A stretch of 10,393 nt of DNA from NCBI GenBank assembly GCA_964495385.1, contig CAZBVO010000027.1:1-10393 (forward strand), read 5' to 3'. Below, one piece after another: positions 1 to 6,628 of the stretch. The notes below the pieces were generated by a model, which searched no databases, was not told the origin of the DNA, and saw nothing but the letters and a program-made list of their open reading frames with translations. This DNA is from CAG-1138 sp964495385. GTDB taxonomy: Bacteria > Bacillota > Clostridia > Christensenellales > CAG-917. Every line of letters starts with the position of its first letter. The first letter of the stretch is position 1. The position numbers and the translations under genes were made by a program.

Positions 1-8
1 GCCTCCTT
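1..8 (-). promoter_or_regulatory. Ribosome binding site of a gene starting just left of the window
   Basis: Read on the minus strand this is AAGGAGGC, a near-perfect Shine-Dalgarno sequence. With the usual 5-8 base spacing, a start codon would lie a few bases beyond the left edge, so another minus-strand gene follows the VanZ-like gene. The rest of the 113-base gap up to the VanZ-like stop is AT-rich. I found no convincing hairpin terminator or promoter there, so the next gene may be cotranscribed. Confidence 0.6.
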
Positions 9-113
9 CTTTTACTACGATTACACTCTGCTTTGTTATATCTACAGTATTTTTTTATACTACTTTTCAAATATTTATTATAACCAAAAATTTACATACT
101 TTTCTTGTAATTC

Positions 114-698
114 TCATAAAACTTTTAAATCTTTGTTTTTCTTTGTCCGTTCGAATCTGATTTTACTCATAATATAAGAAAATGTTCCAATGACTGCTCC
201 TAACGTATTGCAGATCACATCATCGGTCTCTGCCCGTCCCAGATGAAAATAATACTGAGCAAACTCAATGCCTGTAGACAGTAATAATGCAAGCAGGATT
301 GTGAACAGTACTTTTCCATGCCACCGTTCCGGTAAAGAAAACGGCAGCGTCAGACCTAATGGGAAAAATAAAAATACGTTCATCAGCATAGAACGGTAGA
401 TTTCCGGCTGCTGCTTTGCTTCTTCTAAAAAATGAAACGGCATTAGGATCACTTCCACTTCTACTGTGTTTTCGCGTGAAATGATTGTCGTAAACAAAAT
501 GGCAAGGAAAATACCAAAGGAAACAAAAATATTGATAAATTTCCATGTAGTTTTGCTAATTTTTTCTTTTTTTACAAAAGAATCTATGTATACCCATGCG
601 AAAATCAGGAGAAACATTAGAAATCTTATTTTTGATAATGGCATGGCATAGAACTGTTGAAATAAAATTCCCATATCACAATAATCCCTTAAATTCAT
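114..698 (-). CDS. VanZ-like family membrane protein
   Basis: A 194-residue protein with hydrophobic segments near residues 24-40, 54-73, 104-121 and 128-148, and a shorter one near 163-178, ending in a basic tail. The VanZ-family signature is clear: FPLG at 112-115, an E145/Q148 pair in the last long helix, then GRAETDD at 154-160 and NTLG at 164-167. VanZ gives low-level teicoplanin resistance in enterococci. Most VanZ-like proteins have no assigned biochemical role, and many sit in envelope or polysaccharide loci, as here. It begins 52 bp after the stop of the initiating transferase and is probably cotranscribed with it. The start is uncertain: the ATG at 698 has only a weak ribosome site, while an ATG at 674 (residue 9) has AAGGG 11 bases upstream. 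A resistance role should not be assumed. Confidence 0.88.
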   Translation of the reverse strand: MNLRDYCDMGILFQQFYAMPLSKIRFLMFLLIFAWVYIDSFVKKEKISKTTWKFINIFVSFGIFLAILFTTIISRENTVEVEVILMPFHFLEEAKQQPEIYRSMLMNVFLFFPLGLTLPFSLPERWHGKVLFTILLALLLSTGIEFAQYYFHLGRAETDDVICNTLGAVIGTFSYIMSKIRFERTKKNKDLKVL

Positions 699-750
699 TC
701 GATTTCTATCAAAATTTTATCAAAGTACATTCTTGATCACTTTTTCTATC

Positions 751-1362
751 CTACTTTTCTTTTGCATGAATTGTTCCAGTTCCACCTTCAACAATACCTT
801 CACTTCGGATAACCGGGGCTATCGTACCAAAAAAGCATTTCACATCCATCAAAAAATTCATGTGCCTGACATAGTAACCATCCAATTTTGCTTTCTCATC
901 AATCTCCAGTTCATCTCTCCCATGAATCTGTGCCCATCCCGTCAAACCCGGACGAACATCGTTTGCTCCGTATTTATCACGTTCTTCGATCAGATCAAAC
1001 TGATTCCAGAGAGCAGGTCTCGGTCCTACGACCGCCATATCCCCGACAAGAATATTAAAGAGCTGCGGCAGTTCGTCCAGTGACGTTTTCCGGAGAAAAT
1101 GTCCTACTTTCGTAATATACTGATCCGGATTTTCCAACATATGTGTTGGTATATCATGGGGCGTATCTATCCTCATCGTACGGAATTTCAGAATTTCAAA
1201 ATGTTTTTTATGTATTCCCACTCGCTTTTGCTTAAAAAATATTGGTCCAGGTGAATCAATTTTAATTGCAATAATCAATATAATGTACAGCCATGAAAGA
1301 CATATAATCCCACATAGCGACAAGATAATTGCTATAACACGTTTTATCCTATTCCTATACAT
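751..1362 (-). CDS. Initiating sugar phosphate transferase (PglC/WcaJ-type, bacterial sugar transferase family)
   Basis: A 203-residue monotopic phosphoglycosyl transferase. Enzymes of this family move a sugar phosphate from a UDP-sugar to undecaprenyl phosphate at the cytoplasmic face of the membrane, the first step of capsule or EPS repeat-unit assembly. Visible features: one hydrophobic re-entrant segment at about 8-34 ending at SPGP (37-40), KFRTMR at 59-64, SLDELPQ at 94-100 carrying the expected catalytic Asp96-Glu97 pair, VGPRPAL at 112-118 and RPGLTGWAQIHGRD at 137-150. The length matches the minimal PglC-like form, without the extra N-terminal helices of WbaP/WcaJ. I chose the ATG at 1362 because GGGAGGA sits 5 bases upstream. 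An in-frame ATG at 1431 would add 23 residues without a good site. The sugar cannot be read from the sequence. Confidence 0.95.
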   Translation of the reverse strand: MYRNRIKRVIAIILSLCGIICLSWLYIILIIAIKIDSPGPIFFKQKRVGIHKKHFEILKFRTMRIDTPHDIPTHMLENPDQYITKVGHFLRKTSLDELPQLFNILVGDMAVVGPRPALWNQFDLIEERDKYGANDVRPGLTGWAQIHGRDELEIDEKAKLDGYYVRHMNFLMDVKCFFGTIAPVIRSEGIVEGGTGTIHAKEK

Positions 1363-1573
1363 AATCTTCCTCCCACAACATTTTATCAGTGCCAAATTCC
1401 ATTTGATAAAATATACGCAACACACTCTCATGTTATTGAAATTTAATTTTATGATATTGGGTTCAAAAGCCTCTTATAGTACTTTAAAAAGTTCATATAT
1501 TTTGTAGTAAATACAAGCCTAAATGCTTTACTTGCTGTATAATAGAGGTATTCTTAAAAAGAAGGTATTCTAT
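1363..1573. other. AT-rich gap between the divergent initiating transferase and transposase remnant
   Basis: This 211-base gap should hold the promoters of both divergent genes and, if it survives, the left end of the insertion sequence. I see a TATAAT hexamer on the plus strand at 1538-1543, an AGTAAA/TTTACT inverted pair at 1506-1511 and 1527-1532, and a 9-base direct repeat AGGTATTCT at 1546-1554 and 1563-1571. I could not identify a convincing minus-strand promoter for the initiating transferase or a terminal inverted repeat of the insertion sequence. Confidence 0.5.
1368..1374 (-). promoter_or_regulatory. Shine-Dalgarno site that fixes the initiating-transferase start
   Basis: The minus strand reads GGGAGGA, five bases before the ATG at 1362. 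It lies inside the longer reading frame from 1431, which argues that the longer frame is not the real protein. Confidence 0.75.
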
Positions 1574-2134
1574 ATGTCATTCAAAGAAAACGCTTATCAG
1601 CAAATGTCATTTACAGACAGTTTTTCAGGATTAACTGTTAAAGAGCAGAAAGCACTAGAGAAATCCTGGGCAAAAATCTTTGCAGATGAAATATTTCCTG
1701 CCATTGATAAAAAACGTTTTTCTGTATTATACAGTGATAAAGCCTCCAAACCGAATACCCCGGTCAACGTAATTGTTGGTGCGCTCATTATCAAAGAGCT
1801 TTTTGATTATTCCGATGAAGAAATAGTTGAAAATCTTATGCTGAATTTTCGAATTCAGTACGTACTTCATACAACCAGTTTTGAAGAACAATCTTTGAGT
1901 GACAAGACCTTAAGCCATTTCCGTAAGCGGTGCTATGATTACGAAACACTTCATAACAAGGATCTCTATCACGACCGCGTGAAGAATCTGAGTGCTTCCA
2001 TTGCAAAGCTGATGGGTATCAGTGGAAAAATCAGACGTATGGACTCCATGATGCTTGAATCCAACATCCGCAAACTTAGCCGTATGGAACTGATATATAC
2101 CTGTATTTCAAATACTAGCAATTCACGTGAATAA
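1538..2134 (+). mobile_element. Decayed IS1182-like insertion sequence (outer ends not found)
   Basis: The extent is only what the truncated transposase and its likely -10 box support. No matching terminal inverted repeats or target duplications could be recognised on either side, so the true borders are unknown. The element separates the initiating-transferase/VanZ pair from the rest of the polysaccharide genes. Confidence 0.6.
1574..2134 (+). pseudogene. IS1182-family (DUF772) transposase, 3'-truncated remnant
   Basis: An open frame of 186 residues matching the N-terminal part of IS1182-type transposases, which are normally around 450-550 residues. The DUF772-type region covers roughly residues 30-125, with NTPVNVIVGALIIKELF at 61-77 and SLSDKTLSHFRKRCYDYE at 107-124. 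RMDSMM at 155-160 holds what should be the first catalytic Asp (157) of the RNase H-like core. Family resemblance continues to about MELIYTCIS (residue 179). The next seven residues look foreign and a stop follows, so the remaining catalytic acids are missing and the protein cannot transpose. The start is the ATG at 1574, with GAAGG eight bases upstream; an earlier in-frame ATG at 1523 overlaps a TATAAT box. This is the only plus-strand gene in the window. From my memory of family sequences, the break falls near 2110. Confidence 0.88.
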
Positions 2135-2140
2135 AGTCAA
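2112..2140 (-). promoter_or_regulatory. Possible minus-strand promoter with palindromic spacer
   Basis: On the minus strand, TTGACT (2140-2135) and TAGTAT (2117-2112) are separated by exactly 17 bases, matching 5 of 6 and 4 of 6 consensus positions. The spacer contains a perfect 12-base palindrome, ATTCACGTGAAT, at 2121-2132, where a repressor could bind. It would transcribe leftward, antisense to the transposase remnant and toward the initiating transferase about 740 bases away. In AT-rich DNA such matches arise by chance, so this is tentative. Confidence 0.3.
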
Positions 2141-2148
2141 TGTTTACG

Positions 2149-2168
2149 CTCTGCCTCTGCCTCTGCCT
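2149..2168. repeat. Short tandem repeat, CTCTGC x 3.3
   Basis: Three perfect copies of the hexamer CTCTGC plus two further bases, in the 73-base gap between the transposase remnant and the GT-D gene stop. It is markedly richer in G+C than its surroundings and lies outside any intact coding frame, so slippage here would not switch a protein on or off directly. Confidence 0.85.
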
Positions 2169-2207
2169 AATGATTATATCCCTAGTAAGAAAAATTAACC
2201 TGTAACC

Positions 2208-3155
2208 TTATACATCAGCATATTCATCCTGATGTTCAATTTTTGCAACGATTTCTTTTAGATAATTCTCATCCAGGCAATCATCTACTACATTTCCACC
2301 TTCAGCTTCATTCGTATATTTTCCGGAAATAATATCGTGTCCATGGGAACCATGCAAAAACCATTCATATTCAATATCAATGTGTCCTAAATCCAAAGCT
2401 CTCATATTCAATTTTGAAAATTCATATGCTAACACAGTTGCTGTAGGTCCCAATGCGAGCAGAATAAGTTCATGTTTATATATTTTAACTACCTCCTGTA
2501 TAATTAACTGGTAGCAACTAAAAGCATTTTCCGCTGGAGCAAGAATTCTTTTAACTGATAACACATTGTCAAACAAGTCATTTCCGACCCCTAATCTTGT
2601 TTTACTTCCTTCCACAATAATAACATCTTTTCCATCCCATATTTTCTTCAATGCTGGAAATGTTCTTTTTGCTTTATTTGAACTTTTATAAGCAACATAC
2701 GGTCTAGAAATTTGTGTATCTCCAAACACATAAGTGCTATCTTGAACTTTTTTAATCAAATCAACAATACGGCAATGTTGATTTTCAAAGTTTCCCCACG
2801 AATACCAAAACATTCTCGAATGCCTAGTCCGACCCCATATCGAATTAAGTGCATATGGAACACAAATCAATAGGTTCTCATTGTTGCACTGTATAACCTC
2901 CACTAACTTCTCCGCTAATTCATCCGAGTGAACTTGAAATCCGAGATTTTTATTTGGCGATAACATTAATTCAAATTCTCCCTCGCCAAATCGGGCTACC
3001 GAACATCCTGTTTCAATAATATATCTAACAGTATCTTCCGTTTTCATAATATTCAACTGATAATTCCTGTTTTTATATTTGTACAACAAACTCATAACAA
3101 AATTGGATGCATAAATGTTTTCATAGATTTGAATCAATCTAGTTTTTAGTTTCAT
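2208..3155 (-). CDS. GT-D fold glycosyltransferase (DUF1792/SP_1767-type)
   Basis: A 315-residue soluble protein resembling the GT-D (formerly DUF1792) glycosyltransferases, a fold described for an enzyme that extends glycans on the streptococcal adhesin Fap1. Family marks visible are ARFGEGE at 54-60 (usually RFGDGE), VFGDTQISRPY at 143-153, LALGPTATVLAYE at 233-245, and LGHIDIEYEW at 256-265, where D260-I-E262 fits the metal- and nucleotide-binding DXE motif. It has no signal peptide or membrane segment, so it should act in the cytoplasm on lipid-linked glycan. I chose the ATG at 3155, which has AGGAAAAGGA five bases upstream; a TTG at 3176 would add seven residues. It is the last gene of the right-hand block, next to the insertion-sequence scar, and sampled sequence is very AT-rich. 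The sugar and acceptor are unknown. Confidence 0.85.
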   Translation of the reverse strand: MKLKTRLIQIYENIYASNFVMSLLYKYKNRNYQLNIMKTEDTVRYIIETGCSVARFGEGEFELMLSPNKNLGFQVHSDELAEKLVEVIQCNNENLLICVPYALNSIWGRTRHSRMFWYSWGNFENQHCRIVDLIKKVQDSTYVFGDTQISRPYVAYKSSNKAKRTFPALKKIWDGKDVIIVEGSKTRLGVGNDLFDNVLSVKRILAPAENAFSCYQLIIQEVVKIYKHELILLALGPTATVLAYEFSKLNMRALDLGHIDIEYEWFLHGSHGHDIISGKYTNEAEGGNVVDDCLDENYLKEIVAKIEHQDEYADV

Positions 3156-3160
3156 ATTTA

Positions 3161-3170
3161 TCCTTTTCCT
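3161..3170 (-). promoter_or_regulatory. Ribosome binding site choosing the GT-D start
   Basis: The minus strand reads AGGAAAAGGA, five bases before the ATG at 3155. This favours that start over the upstream TTG at 3176. Confidence 0.65.
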
Positions 3171-3201
3171 TATCAAAAATTTATCATTATTGTTCTCAAT
3201 T

Positions 3202-3231
3202 ACTATAGTACCATTGTACCAAACTTGTCAG
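3202..3231 (-). promoter_or_regulatory. Possible internal promoter for the GT-D gene
   Basis: On the minus strand, CTGACA (3231-3226) and TATAGT (3207-3202) each match 5 of 6 sigma-A consensus positions, with an 18-base spacer. A start site near 3195 would leave about a 40-base leader before the ATG at 3155. The -35 hexamer contains the TGA stop of the flippase gene. This gap of 72 bases is wider than most others in the block, which fits a separate promoter. Confidence 0.4.
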
Positions 3232-4784
3232 ATTGTAAGTTTTCCGTGACAAAGAATACTCTTAACATTTTTTATGACTTCTTTCATTTTCTCAAACTCC
3301 GGTGTTTTTCGAAATGCGGTATAAAATACTATATTTACAACCGCACTGCATATGATGATTTTCAAAAGTACCCTTAATACTAATGTAATCGATTCATCAA
3401 TCAACTGGAATGAGCACTGACAAAACATCGCCGCAATTATAAGAATAAAAAGGAAATATAAATAACGCTTCAGATATATAAATGGAGATTTATGAAAGCC
3501 ATGTTTGAAAATTGCATACGGATCGTACCAAGTACTGGTCATCAACCTTGAGATCGTTGTCGCAAACAAAATTCCAAACACCCCCCATACTCTACCTAAA
3601 AGCACGGAAAATGCGATATTCAATATTCCCAGAAGCATTTGCATTAGTTTACCATATTTAAACAATCCCAATGTATTTTTATATGTCCACACAGCATTTT
3701 GCATCCCAACTATGTAAAAATTAACTGCTAAAACTAACGGAATTTCAAATGATAAAACATAGTCACTTCCAAAACAGAGTCGTACTATATCAGATGAACA
3801 AAATACAATTCCTAAAGCTGCCCATCCAAATATCCAGAAATTCATTAAGTTTAAAAAATCAAATAGTTCATAACGCCTTTCATCATTTTCAAGGGCATTG
3901 TAATTTCCAACACTCGCCGTCATACCATTAAAAATATTACCAAGTAATGCGTTTAAAGTATTCACCAACAAAGTATAATTAGATGCAATTCCTGTAGTAG
4001 CCAATCCCTTAAAAAATGTTATTAATATATTATCTGTGCTATTTACAAGTAAGCTTGATACTTTATAAATCATTAAGTCCCGGACATTTTTAAAAAGCGC
4101 TTTTGTCTCATCTTTCGGTAACGGTGCAATATTTTTCTTTATAATGTAAGGATAACGCCTAGTTGCAATATATGAAATAGTGATATTATACAATAACGTA
4201 CCGACTATTTGTATCAAAAGGTATCCCAAATAATTATGTGTCAAAGGAAGCCAAATCATCTGAATGATACTTTGTACTATAGTTACAGCGTAATTAATGC
4301 CCTGAACAAGATAATTTTGCTGTGCTGCACAGAGCAAAGAACTCCTATAACTAAATAAGTAAGAACTTGCCGTATTGAACAAATTGATAATATATAGTAA
4401 ATAAATGCTTTCTTTTATATTTGGCGGTTCTTGTATAATAAAAGTACAAAACGGCATCAGTAAAATGCCGACAGCAGCAATAATCAGCCCTATTGTTCTA
4501 TACGCTTTCCCATATAATTTCACTAAGGCCGCTATTTTTTCTTCATCATGCTTGGCTAATGGTTCGTACAAGGCATAAACAACGGCACTGCCAACCCCTA
4601 ATTCTGCCAACGAAAGCATAGTAAGAATATTTGTAAATAAACCGCTAACACCTAGATAATCCGCCGAAAGGCACCGTACAAAAACCATTCGACATATAAA
4701 ACCTAAAACTGTGTTAAGCACATATCCTCCTAGACTTACAAAAATATTAAGCATTGTATACTCTGTCCTGGATCGCTCTCGCAT
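3228..4784 (-). CDS. Oligosaccharide flippase, Wzx-like (polysaccharide transporter family, MOP superfamily)
   Basis: A 518-residue integral membrane protein with about 12-14 hydrophobic segments across its whole length. Wzx-type flippases move undecaprenyl-diphosphate-linked repeat units from the inner to the outer face of the membrane before polymerisation. Characteristic regions are SLAELGVGSAVVYALYEPLA at 58-77, NSTDNILITFFKGL at 248-261 followed by GIASNYTLL at 265-273, and TASVGNY at 289-295, all usual for Gram-positive PST/Wzx proteins. Arginine and lysine clusters between helices fit cytoplasmic loops. The start at 4784 has GGAGG seven bases upstream. It begins 23 bases after the glycosyltransferase/pyruvyl transferase stop and is probably cotranscribed with it. 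It shows that the locus uses the Wzx/Wzy route rather than an ABC exporter. Substrate cannot be predicted. Confidence 0.95.
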   Translation of the reverse strand: MRERSRTEYTMLNIFVSLGGYVLNTVLGFICRMVFVRCLSADYLGVSGLFTNILTMLSLAELGVGSAVVYALYEPLAKHDEEKIAALVKLYGKAYRTIGLIIAAVGILLMPFCTFIIQEPPNIKESIYLLYIINLFNTASSYLFSYRSSLLCAAQQNYLVQGINYAVTIVQSIIQMIWLPLTHNYLGYLLIQIVGTLLYNITISYIATRRYPYIIKKNIAPLPKDETKALFKNVRDLMIYKVSSLLVNSTDNILITFFKGLATTGIASNYTLLVNTLNALLGNIFNGMTASVGNYNALENDERRYELFDFLNLMNFWIFGWAALGIVFCSSDIVRLCFGSDYVLSFEIPLVLAVNFYIVGMQNAVWTYKNTLGLFKYGKLMQMLLGILNIAFSVLLGRVWGVFGILFATTISRLMTSTWYDPYAIFKHGFHKSPFIYLKRYLYFLFILIIAAMFCQCSFQLIDESITLVLRVLLKIIICSAVVNIVFYTAFRKTPEFEKMKEVIKNVKSILCHGKLTI

Positions 4785-4807
4785 CTAATTGCCTCCTTGT
4801 TAATAAA

Positions 4808-6628
4808 TCATAAAAATTGATTTTTCCAACGTATAATATTATCTGTTGGTATGCGTATATCCGTTTCAAATTCTGACATAATTTTTTGCTCCAGCAGAAG
4901 ATCAATATCTTTACGGGGTATTATGGGTAACCCAGTGTCGTTACTAATATTTTCTGCACGATTATCAATAGATATTACAATTGTACGATGACACTTACTT
5001 AATGCACGGATTCCTGCATGAAGTCTTGTCCCTACATAATCAATATTATCCATTTCTAATATCTTATCATACGCTGAAAGACCAAATGAAAGTATCTCAA
5101 TTTGAGGATTCATCTTTAATGTTTGGAAATACTCCTCATCTTCTACCCCCTGTGGCCACAAAAACACAAACTTATAGCATCTCGTTAATATATCCAACAG
5201 ATCCTGGTCTGCTTTAACATTCTTATGGTAATCCGTCAGAGTACACACAACTGCATCCGCTTTTTTCTCCGGAATCCGTGAACACAGTTCTGGGGTTATA
5301 TTCCACATGGTTGGACATCCTGTATAAATTACATTTTCGATGCCCATACTTTTTAACATGGTCTCAGAAAAGGTATCTCTAACAGAATGGAGGTATTCAG
5401 ACGATAAAATAATTGAAAACAGCCTTTTAGTATATTGATCAAACAACGCACTATTAGAGTCAAAGCCGACACCCATTAAAATAGTATTCTTATAGATTTT
5501 TACACTAGGACTCATTCTCCATAATCCATAATTCCGCATATGCCCTGATAGTGCGTTGGTCCCACATAATATCTTTTTTTCAGCTGACTGCAAGATATTC
5601 TCTTCAGCCTGCGTTGGTTTACGATGAGTTGGCACATGAAATATATTTTCGTTAACGACCTTATCAGGTAACTGCAATATACAATTTTCCATGATTATCT
5701 GATCTCCAACATTATCGCTGTCGCAAGCCGAATCCAACAGAACAGTGTTCTCTTTCCCAATTTTTGACACGTAAGCAATTACCAACTCCTTATAAAACGG
5801 TATCGCCTCCCACAAAGACACCGCCTTCCCTTTTGCTTTACTCGCAAGACGCTTTGGCAATTCTGTGATCAATCTAATACCAGAATACTTATCCCATACA
5901 CTTTCTATCAACAATATCTTTTTTGACCATTTCTTACCAATTTTTTGCTCTAAACGCTGCTGGTGTAAAAACTCTTTCTTAATTTGCTCATCCATCCAAG
6001 ATGCTGTAAAATGATGAATAGATACCGTCCTTGGAGTTTGATGAATGATACCTGTACGAAAATTTTTAGGACAAAATACATCTGATGCGTAAATTACCAT
6101 ATCAGGAAGCCTTTGATCTTTATCTTCTTGTACCAGTCCATACCCTCTCAATGTTTGCGTTGTATAATGTGGCGATGGCAATAAATTGTATGTCCCATCC
6201 TCGCTTAGAAATTGTACATGTTCATACAAATCACGTGCAGCTCCAATAATTTTGTGATGTGCTTCAGCTCCAAAGCCATGTCCGCAATTTACAAAGAACT
6301 CTCCATCTCCAGTATTTTCAAACCCCATAAAGGCCTTTTGATCTAACAATTCATCTAAACTCTTTATAAGCTCAACGTCTGTATCCAAATAGATACCACC
6401 AAACTGATATATTACATCCAAACGTGCATAATCCGGAACAAATCCCCATTTTTTAGCTTCATATGCCTGTCTCATGTATAAATTCTTAGTAAAATCATAG
6501 TTAGACTCATTCCACTCCCGAATCTCGTAATCCGGGCAATTCTTTTTCCAACTCTCTATGCAATATAGTACTGATTGAGGCTTAGGTGTATCTCCAAACC
6601 AACAGTAATGAATAATCTTTGGAATCAT
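4808..6628 (-). CDS. Bifunctional GT32-type glycosyltransferase / polysaccharide pyruvyl transferase
   Basis: A 606-residue cytoplasmic fusion. Residues 1 to about 215 form a GT32/Och1-like glycosyltransferase with a 'DXD sugar-binding' region: IPKIIHYCWFG at 2-12, DYARLDVIYQFGGIYLDTD at 66-84 with DTD at 82-84 as the metal/nucleotide-sugar site, and IHHFTASW at 204-211. A basic linker (about 215-290) joins it to a polysaccharide pyruvyl transferase domain (about 294-606) of the CsaB/PssM/WcaK family. That domain has SDNVGDQIIMENC at 304-316, LCGTNALSG at 354-362, GCPTMW at 437-442 and GTRLHAGIRA at 533-542. Such domains add pyruvate from phosphoenolpyruvate as a ketal on a sugar, giving negative charge. 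One frame spans both domains with no break. The start overlaps the DUF1919 stop as ATGA (6628-6625), with AAAGGG just upstream. Both activities appear intact; which sugar is added or pyruvylated is unknown. Confidence 0.9.
   Translation of the reverse strand: MIPKIIHYCWFGDTPKPQSVLYCIESWKKNCPDYEIREWNESNYDFTKNLYMRQAYEAKKWGFVPDYARLDVIYQFGGIYLDTDVELIKSLDELLDQKAFMGFENTGDGEFFVNCGHGFGAEAHHKIIGAARDLYEHVQFLSEDGTYNLLPSPHYTTQTLRGYGLVQEDKDQRLPDMVIYASDVFCPKNFRTGIIHQTPRTVSIHHFTASWMDEQIKKEFLHQQRLEQKIGKKWSKKILLIESVWDKYSGIRLITELPKRLASKAKGKAVSLWEAIPFYKELVIAYVSKIGKENTVLLDSACDSDNVGDQIIMENCILQLPDKVVNENIFHVPTHRKPTQAEENILQSAEKKILCGTNALSGHMRNYGLWRMSPSVKIYKNTILMGVGFDSNSALFDQYTKRLFSIILSSEYLHSVRDTFSETMLKSMGIENVIYTGCPTMWNITPELCSRIPEKKADAVVCTLTDYHKNVKADQDLLDILTRCYKFVFLWPQGVEDEEYFQTLKMNPQIEILSFGLSAYDKILEMDNIDYVGTRLHAGIRALSKCHRTIVISIDNRAENISNDTGLPIIPRKDIDLLLEQKIMSEFETDIRIPTDNIIRWKNQFL

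Noticed and set aside
265..546. Minus-strand open frame of 93 codons
   Set aside because: It overlaps the VanZ-like gene in another frame on the same strand, and the VanZ-like motifs support the other frame.
733..1083. Plus-strand open frame of 116 codons
   Set aside because: It lies wholly antisense to the initiating transferase, whose motifs are unmistakable, and has no recognisable domain or good ribosome site.
1363..1431. Longer start for the initiating transferase at 1431
   Set aside because: It adds 23 residues with no family resemblance, and the strong GGGAGGA site sits directly before the ATG at 1362.
1506..1532. AGTAAA/TTTACT inverted pair as the terminal inverted repeat of the insertion sequence
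   Set aside because: It is short, both arms are on the same side of the transposase, and no matching copy was found to the right of the remnant.
1523..1573. Longer start for the transposase remnant at 1523
   Set aside because: The extra codons cover a TATAAT hexamer and the ribosome site of the ATG at 1574, so they are probably leader sequence.
3209..3220. GTACCATTGTAC as a possible terminator hairpin after the flippase gene
   Set aside because: The stem is only four base pairs, there is no following T-run in the direction of transcription, and it overlaps the promoter-like spacer.
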